Shown in pieces: positions 57,909-64,000 of a stretch of DNA of 64,000 nt (positions are counted from its first letter, which is position 1; each line of letters opens with the position of its first letter). The stretch comes from Nocardia bovistercoris (lineage in GTDB: Bacteria; Actinomycetota; Actinomycetes; Mycobacteriales; Mycobacteriaceae), in contig NZ_JADMLG010000001.1 in assembly GCF_015674855.1 (NCBI RefSeq), positions 549,995 through 613,994 of the forward strand, written 5' to 3'. Under the pieces are notes generated by a model. It worked only from the letters and a program-made list of their open reading frames with translations. It searched no databases and was not told where the DNA came from. Both the position numbers and the translations under genes were made by a program.

Positions 57909-59195
57909 TCAGGAAGGTGTAGGCGGCGCGGGCGGCCAGGTGTCGGGTTTCACGCAGAGAGGTTTGGAGGCCGACCCGTCATCCCAGTCGAAGCGCAACC
58001 CGACCCAGGCGGTGGGATTCTCGAAGGTCGTTTCACCGGTATGGAAACGGACGCCATCGAAAGAGATGTCACCGAAGAAATCCGCGCGGGTGAAGGTTGC
58101 GTGTCGGGCCGCGAAGGTGGCACGGGTGAAGGCGATGGGCGCGTGGAATTCGACCGCGGTGAAATCCAGGTCTCCGGTGCCCGCGCGGGGCCGTCGACGG
58201 TGGGCGCCCAGTGTCGCGTCGGTGAAATCCACGGCGGATGCCTGGTAACGGGCGGAGGCGAAGGTGATGTGCCGGTTCGCGAAACGCGCACGCTCGAAAC
58301 CGATCCGGCCCGCGGCGAAGACCGCGCGTTCGAACGAGACCGTCGCGCCGTCGAATCGAGCGTCCGTGAAGGAGGTCCGCGCGCCCTCGAAGCGGGTACC
58401 GATGAAGGTGGTACGCGCACCGCGGAAACGGGTCTCGACGAAGGACACCGGAGCCGAGACCACGCCGCCGTCGAAAGTGGTTCGCGCCGAATCGAATCGA
58501 GCGCGTTCGAACGAGACGGATGTACCGTCGAAGACAGCGTCGCGAAAGGTGAGATGGCCACCGGTGAACCGCGCGCGGCGGAAGTCCGTACCACGCTCGC
58601 CCACGAACCGCGCCCGCGTGAAATCCGTCAGACGTCCACCGAATTCCACGGCCTCGAAATCAGCGTCCTCGAATACCGCACCGGTGAAATCGAATGCGCA
58701 GCGCGACCACGACACCTCGGAGTATCGCCGCAGATGGTTCGCGATCACGCCGACCACCGCCGATCGCACCTCGCGGTCGTTGTGCCTGACCTGATATGTG
58801 CGAGCCACCTGGATGCCGGACTCGTCGGAGGTCTCCGAGCGCGACACCAGGTGGTCCGCGCCGGACCGCACGTCATAGGGCAGGCGCAGATATCCGCACA
58901 GCACGTCCACACACTGCTGACGGCGGGCCCGCGCCGAGAACTCGTCCGCCACACCGGCCATCGCGTACACGCCTGCCAATCGGACAGCGGGATCGGCATC
59001 ACCCAACTGCTTGGCCGCGGCGCCGAACAGCTCCGCGAACCGACCCCGCTCCAGATCTCGCTGCCTGCGGTATGCCACGACCAGCGCGACCGCGCCGCCC
59101 ACCCCGGCGGTGACCGACAACGCGATCTTGGTGAGATCAACTTGATTCGGCGTCTCCGCGCGGTGCATTCGATCACGCACCCACCCCCACACCAT
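57909..59195 (-). CDS. Membrane-anchored pentapeptide-repeat protein
   Basis: A 428-residue protein. One hydrophobic segment (about residues 25-45) is followed by a basic region and a helical part (DADPAVRLAGVYAMAGVADE, typical of this group). From residue about 165 to 400 there are repeats of the A/C-D/N/F-F-x-x type (FTGAVFEDADFEAVEFGG, FERARFDSARTTF and many more), predicting a right-handed quadrilateral beta-helix. Many repeat units share the word FxxARF. Such proteins may bind DNA gyrase or act as scaffolds; nothing here decides. No quinolone-resistance assignment is justified. Confidence 0.85.
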   Translation of the reverse strand: MVWGWVRDRMHRAETPNQVDLTKIALSVTAGVGGAVALVVAYRRQRDLERGRFAELFGAAAKQLGDADPAVRLAGVYAMAGVADEFSARARRQQCVDVLCGYLRLPYDVRSGADHLVSRSETSDESGIQVARTYQVRHNDREVRSAVVGVIANHLRRYSEVSWSRCAFDFTGAVFEDADFEAVEFGGRLTDFTRARFVGERGTDFRRARFTGGHLTFRDAVFDGTSVSFERARFDSARTTFDGGVVSAPVSFVETRFRGARTTFIGTRFEGARTSFTDARFDGATVSFERAVFAAGRIGFERARFANRHITFASARYQASAVDFTDATLGAHRRRPRAGTGDLDFTAVEFHAPIAFTRATFAARHATFTRADFFGDISFDGVRFHTGETTFENPTAWVGLRFDWDDGSASKPLCVKPDTWPPAPPTPS

Positions 59196-59310
59196 ATGCC
59201 GAATGGTAGCGGGTCGTGACGGTAGCAGCGCCTTCGTGCCGCGTGGATCACATCGGCATTGGCCGTCCGCTATTTGCCGCAGTCGCCGCGGTCGTTCCTC
59301 CGATCAGGTA

Positions 59311-59330
59311 GGTTTGATGTCGATCGAACC
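59311..59330. promoter_or_regulatory. ArsR-type operator copy 1
   Basis: GGTTTGA-TGTCGA-TCGAACC is an inverted repeat with one mismatch (TCGAACC for TCAAACC). It lies 38 bp from an identical-spacing second copy, upstream of the ArsR-type regulator gene. Confidence 0.7.
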
Positions 59331-59348
59331 GGATTCGACCATACAAGC

Positions 59349-59368
59349 GGTTTGACGTTCATCAAACC
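59349..59368. promoter_or_regulatory. ArsR-type operator copy 2
   Basis: GGTTTGA-CGTTCA-TCAAACC is a perfect 7-bp inverted repeat with a six-base spacer, 17 bp before the regulator start codon. Together with copy 1 it forms a tandem operator, probably for autorepression. Confidence 0.75.
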
Positions 59369-59385
59369 CCCGAGTGAGGTAGATC

Positions 59386-59715
59386 ATGACCGATGCTAAC
59401 GAAGAGTTGCCACCGGTCGCGCCGCTGCCCACCGTCCTCGCCGCACTCCAGGATCCGGTCCGGCTGGAAATGGTCCGCAGACTGAGCAACGCGGGCGCCG
59501 CCGTCCGCTGCGGCGCACTCTACGAGGTCATCAACAAATCCACCGCGACCCACCACTTCAAGATCCTGCGCGAAGCGGGCGTCGTGGAACGCCTCACCGT
59601 CGAAGGCCAGACCTGCCAACGCCTGCGCGCCGCCGACCTCGACGCGGCACTGCCCGGAGTCCTACCGTCGATCGTCGACGCCGCCAACCGCGCTTACTCA
59701 GCCGACCTCCACTGA
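59386..59715 (+). CDS. ArsR-family winged-helix regulator
   Basis: A 109-residue helix-turn-helix regulator of the ArsR/SmtB type. ALQDPVRLEMVRRLSNAG and STATHHFKILREAGVVERLT form the winged-helix core. No Cys/His cluster for metal binding is evident (a single Cys in RCGALYEV and one in QTCQR), so it is probably not a classical metal sensor. Two near-identical operators lie just upstream. The nearest gene, pepR, is convergent, so only autoregulation can be inferred locally. The divergent neighbour is the pentapeptide-repeat gene, about 190 bp away. Confidence 0.85.
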   Translation: MTDANEELPPVAPLPTVLAALQDPVRLEMVRRLSNAGAAVRCGALYEVINKSTATHHFKILREAGVVERLTVEGQTCQRLRAADLDAALPGVLPSIVDAANRAYSADLH

Positions 59716-59763
59716 ACCCGGACCGCGCGGAGGCGGCGAAACCGAAACGATGCGGCGACGAGT

Positions 59764-61152
59764 TCAGTCGGGAACCAACCTCCGCACCGCCGCGGGCAAC
59801 TCCCTGGTCCGCCGGTACGGCCCGGTCACCGACGCCGCGAACGGACGCGACAGCAGGCTACGCGCGATCGTGGTGACCTGTTCGGTGGTCACCGCGTCGA
59901 TGTGCGCCAGCGTCTCCGACACCGTCCGATGATTGCCGTAGCTGAGTTCACTGCGGCCGATGCGGTTCATCCGGGACGCCGAATCCTCGAGTCCGAGTAC
60001 CAGCCCGCCGCGCAGCGAACCCTTGGCGCGCGCGCATTCGGCATCGGTGATGCCGTCGGCGGCGACCTCCTCGAGCACGCCGCGCGCCAGGCTCGCGACC
60101 TTGCCGAGGTTCTCCGGCTGGCAGCCGATGTACACCGAGAACGCGCCGGTGTCGGCGAAGGTGTCGACACTGGAGTAGACCGAGTAGGCCAGCCCGCGTT
60201 CTTCCCGGATACGTTGGAACAGGCGAGAACTCAGACCTCCGCCGACGACGGTGTTGAGCACCGAAAGCGGCCAGCGGCGCGGGCCCTCGTGCCGCCCGAA
60301 CGCGCGCACGCCGAACGCCAGGTGCGCTTGTTCGCTGTCGCGGTGACTCCAGTGCAGTTCCGGCGCACCGTGCGGACGGAACCGGCCCTCGCGCCGCGCC
60401 GCGGGTTCGGCGGCGGGATCGAGCCGGTCGGCGAACGCGCGATACACCAGTTCGACGGTGTGATCGTGCTCGACATTGCCCGCCACCGCCACCACCATCC
60501 GGTCCGGGCGGTACCGCCGCTGATGGAAGGAACGCAGCTGGGTGGCCTGCATGGATTCGATGGATTCGATGGAACCGATGACCGGGCGCCCGATCGGGTG
60601 TTCGCCGAACAGCGCGGTGAGGAAGGCGTCGCCGACGATGTCCTCGGGGTCGTCGTCGCGCATCGCGATCTCCTCGAGCACCACTTGGCGTTCGATGTCG
60701 ACGTCCTGCGCGCGGCACAGGCCGTTCAGCACCACGTCGGTGACCATGTCCACCGCAAGCGGCAGATCCTCGTCGAGGACGTGGGCGTAGTAGCAGGTCT
60801 GTTCCTTGGCGGTGAAGGCGTTCAGCTCACCGCCGACCGCGTCCATCGCCTGCGCGATATCGAGTGCCGACCTGGTCGGGGTGGCCTTGAACAGCAGGTG
60901 CTCCAGGAAGTGCGCGGCGCCCGCCACCGTCGGGCCCTCGTCGCGCGAGCCGACGCCGACCCACACCCCGACCGAAGCCGACCGGACACCGGGGACATGT
61001 TCGGTGACCACGCGCAGACCACCGGGCAACACCGTTCGACGCACTCCCGACTGGGCGCCGTGCGGGTGAATCGAATCGTCGGAACGCAACTGGAGTGACG
61101 AACCCCCCTGCTCGCCGTGGAGCAGAGGGGTTGCCTTTTTCTTCTTCGTCAC
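59764..61152 (-). CDS. pepR: M16-family zinc peptidase (PepR type)
   Basis: A 462-residue inverzincin peptidase. The inverted zinc motif HxxEH is AHFLEHLLF, with the downstream Glu in ERQVVLEEIAMRDDD. The second half has the structural repeat RIREERGLAYSVYSS. Length and position next to pnp match Rv2782c (PepR). It starts at GTG, directly after a Lys-rich beginning (MTKKKK). The gap to pnp is 11 bp, so the two are co-transcribed. Confidence 0.92.
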   Translation of the reverse strand: MTKKKKATPLLHGEQGGSSLQLRSDDSIHPHGAQSGVRRTVLPGGLRVVTEHVPGVRSASVGVWVGVGSRDEGPTVAGAAHFLEHLLFKATPTRSALDIAQAMDAVGGELNAFTAKEQTCYYAHVLDEDLPLAVDMVTDVVLNGLCRAQDVDIERQVVLEEIAMRDDDPEDIVGDAFLTALFGEHPIGRPVIGSIESIESMQATQLRSFHQRRYRPDRMVVAVAGNVEHDHTVELVYRAFADRLDPAAEPAARREGRFRPHGAPELHWSHRDSEQAHLAFGVRAFGRHEGPRRWPLSVLNTVVGGGLSSRLFQRIREERGLAYSVYSSVDTFADTGAFSVYIGCQPENLGKVASLARGVLEEVAADGITDAECARAKGSLRGGLVLGLEDSASRMNRIGRSELSYGNHRTVSETLAHIDAVTTEQVTTIARSLLSRPFAASVTGPYRRTRELPAAVRRLVPD

Positions 61153-61163
61153 AGAGACAAGTA

Positions 61164-63443
61164 CTACTCGCCCGCCGCCACACCCGCATCCACGGTCTCG
61201 ACCGCGGCGGGCTCCTCGGCGTTCTCGTCGACCGGGACCAGCGAGATCTTGCCGCGGTTGTCGATGTCGGCGATCTCGACGCGCAGCTTGTCGCCGACGT
61301 TCACCACGTCCTCGACCTTCGCGACGCGTTTGCCGTTGCCGAGCTTCGAGATGTGCACCAGACCGTCGCGCCCCGGCAGCAAGGAGACGAACGCGCCGAA
61401 GGCGGTGGTCTTGACGACCGTGCCGAGGAAACGCTCGCCGACCTTCGGCAGCTGCGGGTTGGCGATGGCGTTGATCGCGTCGATCGCGGCCTGCGCCGAG
61501 GGACCGTCGGTGGCGCCGACGAAGACGGTGCCGTCGTCCTCGATCGAGATGTTGGCGCCGGTGTCCTCGGTGATCTGGTTGATGACCTTGCCCTTGGGGC
61601 CGATGACCTCGCCGATCTTGTCGACCGGGATCTTGATCGCGGTGACGCGCGGCGCGTACGGGCTCATCTCGTCGGGGGTGGTGATGGCCTCGGCCATCAC
61701 GTCCAGGATGGTGGTGCGCGCGTCGTGCGCCTGGCTCAGCGCACCGGCCAGCACCTGCGAGGGGATGCCGTCGAGCTTGGTGTCGAGTTGCAACGCGGTG
61801 ACGAACTCGCGGGTGCCCGCGACCTTGAAGTCCATGTCACCGAACGCGTCCTCGGCGCCGAGGATGTCGGTGAGCGCGACGTAGCGCACCTCCTCGACAC
61901 CGGCGTCGTTGGTGACGGTGTCGGAGACCAGGCCCATCGCGATACCCGCGACCGGCGCCTTCAGCGGCACACCGGCGTTCAGCAGCGCCAGCGTGGAGGC
62001 GCACACCGAACCCATCGAGGTGGAACCGTTGGAGCCCAACGCCTCCGAGACCTGACGGATCGCGTACGGGAACTCCTCCTGGCTCGGCAGCACCGGCATC
62101 AGGGCCCGCTCCGCGAGGGCGCCGTGGCCGATTTCGCGGCGCTTGGGCGAGCCGACGCGACCGGTCTCACCGGTGGAGTACGGCGGGAAGTTGTAGTGGT
62201 GCATGTAGCGCTTGCTGGTCTCGGGACCGAGCGAGTCGACCTGCTGCGCCATCTTCACCATGTCGAGCGTGGTGACGCCGAGGATCTGGGTCTCGCCGCG
62301 CTCGAACAGCGCCGAACCGTGCGCGCGCGGCACGACCGCGACCTCGGCGGACAGCGCGCGGATATCGGCCAGACCGCGGCCGTCGATGCGGAACCCGTCG
62401 GTGAGGATGCGCTGACGCACCAGCTTCTTGGTGACCGAACGGAACGCCGCGCCCAGTTCCTTCTCGCGACCGGCGAAGTCGTCACCGAGCCGCGACAGCA
62501 CCTCGACCTTGATCTCGTCGATCTTGTTCTCGCGGCTCTGCTTGTCGGCGATGCTCAGCGCCTCGTTCAGCTCCCGCTTGGCGGTGCCCTCAACGGCCTC
62601 GAACACATCCGCGCCGTAGGGCGGGAACAGCGGGAACTCACCGGTCGGCTTGGCGGCCAGCTCGGCCAGATCCGACTGGGCCCGCACCAGACGCGCGATG
62701 AACGGCTTGGCCGCCTCGAGCCCCTCGGCGACCACGGCCTCGGTCGGCGCCTGCGCACCGCCCTCGATCAGCGCGATGACCTTGTCGGTGGCCTCCGCCT
62801 CGACCATCATGATCGCGACATCGCCGGACTCGACGACCCGACCCGCGACGACCATGTCGAACACGGCGCCCTCGAGCTGTTCCACGGTGGGGAAAGCCAC
62901 CCACTGCCCCTCGATCAGCGCGACCCGCACACCGCCGACCGGCCCCGAGAACGGCAGCCCGGCGATCTGCGTGGACGCCGAGGCCGCGTTGATGGCCACC
63001 ACATCGTAGAGATCCTTGGGATCCAGGCTCATGACCGTGACCACGACCTGGATCTCGTTGCGCAGACCGTCCACGAAGGACGGGCGCAGCGGCCGGTCGA
63101 TGAGGCGACAGGTCAGGATCGCGTCGGTGGAAGGACGGCCCTCGCGACGGAAGAACGAGCCGGGAATGCGGCCCGCCGCGTACATGCGCTCCTCGACATC
63201 CACCGTCAACGGAAAGAAGTCGAACTGATCCTTGGGCTGCTTGCCCGCCGTGGTGGCCGACAGCAGCATGGTCTCGTCGTCCAGGTAGGCCACCACCGAA
63301 CCGGCGGCCTGACGGGCCAGACGGCCGGTCTCGAAGCGGACGGTGCGGGTGCCGTAGGCGCCGTTGTCGATCAGCGCGACGGATTCGAATACTCCGGGCT
63401 CGACCTCGACGGCCGAGGACTTGCGTTCAGTTGTCTCCGACAT
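61164..63443 (-). CDS. pnp: Polynucleotide phosphorylase
   Basis: PNPase degrades RNA 3'-5' phosphorolytically and can add tails; the actinobacterial enzyme is also known as GpsI. The 759-residue protein has two RNase PH domains (ADTRFDG-type segment [20 protein letters not shown] in the second core), then a KH domain ([20 protein letters not shown]) and an S1 domain ([20 protein letters not shown]). A short acidic tail ends the chain. It precedes pepR on the same strand. The leader is over 300 bases and contains a TACAAT/TTGACA pair. Confidence 0.96.
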   Translation of the reverse strand: MSETTERKSSAVEVEPGVFESVALIDNGAYGTRTVRFETGRLARQAAGSVVAYLDDETMLLSATTAGKQPKDQFDFFPLTVDVEERMYAAGRIPGSFFRREGRPSTDAILTCRLIDRPLRPSFVDGLRNEIQVVVTVMSLDPKDLYDVVAINAASASTQIAGLPFSGPVGGVRVALIEGQWVAFPTVEQLEGAVFDMVVAGRVVESGDVAIMMVEAEATDKVIALIEGGAQAPTEAVVAEGLEAAKPFIARLVRAQSDLAELAAKPTGEFPLFPPYGADVFEAVEGTAKRELNEALSIADKQSRENKIDEIKVEVLSRLGDDFAGREKELGAAFRSVTKKLVRQRILTDGFRIDGRGLADIRALSAEVAVVPRAHGSALFERGETQILGVTTLDMVKMAQQVDSLGPETSKRYMHHYNFPPYSTGETGRVGSPKRREIGHGALAERALMPVLPSQEEFPYAIRQVSEALGSNGSTSMGSVCASTLALLNAGVPLKAPVAGIAMGLVSDTVTNDAGVEEVRYVALTDILGAEDAFGDMDFKVAGTREFVTALQLDTKLDGIPSQVLAGALSQAHDARTTILDVMAEAITTPDEMSPYAPRVTAIKIPVDKIGEVIGPKGKVINQITEDTGANISIEDDGTVFVGATDGPSAQAAIDAINAIANPQLPKVGERFLGTVVKTTAFGAFVSLLPGRDGLVHISKLGNGKRVAKVEDVVNVGDKLRVEIADIDNRGKISLVPVDENAEEPAAVETVDAGVAAGE

Positions 63444-64000
63444 ATCTCTTCTCTCAACCTCTCGTCTCGCCGGGTCTCGAGCACCATGCAGGGCGCGACC
63501 CGGCTGTCGTTAGCCGTACCGGATACGGACGCGCGGCAACCCTCCTGGCTGCGCGCGCGCACCCGGCCGAACCCCCTTGGGCTCGGCGACGCGGAGGCGG
63601 TCATCGATCGAAGCCCGTCGGTGCACCGAGGGGCCACTACCGAAGACCGACGCCACGCGTTCGAGTGCGTACGGCCGTGTTGTTCGTGCATCCGACCTGC
63701 CTCCCGGACAGCTCGAGCACTGTCTCGACGGCAACAATCCCGCATACACGAAAAGCCAACGAGGAGATTGTACGTCTCCGCGTCGGGGGGACTGTCAATG
63801 CCCTGCGGACAGTCGTGTGTGCGTTGTTGGGGACTCGTCCTCAGGTGGGCATCGGCTCGGGCAGATCCAGGCGCCTGTCTTGCATGGCCGAAGACCTCCC
63901 ACCACGAGTGGGCGTTGTGGGCCGGAACGCGGGAGAATTACACGGCGGTTCCCGGTAATGGGACCTGGTGGACCAGTGGGCGAGCAGGGCTGGAACGTGA
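63444..64000. other. pnp leader and window edge, no gene seen
   Basis: The region upstream of pnp. Open frames on both strands lack a ribosome binding site and do not look like proteins. rpsO, which often precedes pnp, is not visible within the window; it may lie further upstream. The minus-strand leader from the candidate promoter to pnp is about 320 bases, long enough for hairpins and autoregulatory processing. Confidence 0.5.
63767..63798 (-). promoter_or_regulatory. Candidate pnp promoter
   Basis: On the minus strand TTGACA (63798-63793) and TACAAT (63772-63767) match -35 and -10 hexamers very well, but the spacer is 20 bases, longer than the usual 16-18. If active, transcription starts about 320 bases before pnp. 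Confidence 0.45.

Noticed and set aside
57909..59195. Quinolone-resistance (Qnr/MfpA-like) assignment for the pentapeptide protein
   Set aside because: It has a membrane anchor and extra N-terminal domain, and repeats alone do not establish gyrase protection.
63431..63958. 175-codon plus-strand frame and shorter frames upstream of pnp
   Set aside because: They overlap the pnp start and the candidate promoter; sequence is not protein-like.

Overview
The window is high-GC actinobacterial chromosome from the Mycobacteriales (Corynebacteriales), most likely Nocardia or a close relative. This is inferred from gene order. The run nrdR - chiZ-like - lexA, hflX - dapF - SpoU methylase - miaA - Rv2728c-like - DUF349 - Rv2732c-like - miaB, gluABCD, recX - recA, DUF3046 - glycosyltransferase, pspM - pspA - clgR, cinA C-domain - pgsA - argA, ftsK, RNase J - dapA, dapB, pepR - pnp follows the Rv2718c to Rv2783c region of Mycobacterium tuberculosis with lineage-specific insertions. 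No species can be named from the sequence alone. No phage, IS element, CRISPR array or replication origin was seen.

Layout. 1-7.5 kb: 3' part of a helicase gene hrpA carrying a 24-bp minisatellite, nrdR, then a divergent SOS locus (ChiZ/DivS-like cell-division suppressor and lexA sharing two LexA boxes), and a methyltransferase. 7.5-14.5 kb: accessory lipid and redox genes (secreted lipase, GGCT-fold protein, FAD monooxygenase with divergent TetR regulator and operator, acyl-CoA dehydrogenase, acyltransferase), plus a 23-codon gene with its own ribosome binding site and terminator. 14.7-24.3 kb: conserved translation, tRNA-modification and lysine/cell-wall genes. 24.5-28.4 kb: a glutamate-type ABC importer (gluABCD) with a hairpin after the binding-protein gene and a DUF1801 gene coupled to its end. 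28.4-34.5 kb: recX-recA with an SOS box, then DUF3046, a TPR/APH(3')-like fusion, a glycosyltransferase, a PIG-L deacetylase and a 57-residue membrane protein.

35.5-41.5 kb: envelope-stress cluster clgR-pspA-pspM with a SigE-type promoter match upstream of clgR and a degenerate repeat patch after it; cinA C-domain, pgsA, argA, a YciI protein and TerC. 41.7-49.3 kb: a possible 38-codon gene, an odd class-I tRNA-like gene whose anticodon loop lacks U33, then ftsK, a maleylpyruvate isomerase-like protein, RNase J, dapA and an orphan HicB/RHH protein. 49.4-59.2 kb: YcaQ-type glycosylase, a large inverted repeat, a response regulator/kinase/degenerate-kinase operon, lipB, a flavodoxin-like protein, dapB, a zinc alcohol dehydrogenase and a membrane-anchored pentapeptide-repeat protein. 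59.3-64 kb: an ArsR-type regulator with two near-identical operators, then pepR and pnp with a long leader.

The shared themes are DNA-damage control (lexA, the ChiZ-like gene and recA carry matching 16-bp boxes), envelope stress (clgR/psp), RNA turnover (RNase J, PNPase, HrpA) and lysine/DAP synthesis (dapF, dapA, dapB). The observations judged most worth checking are the tRNA-like gene, the 23-residue microprotein, the TPR-aminoglycoside-phosphotransferase fusion and the 50.6-kb inverted repeat.
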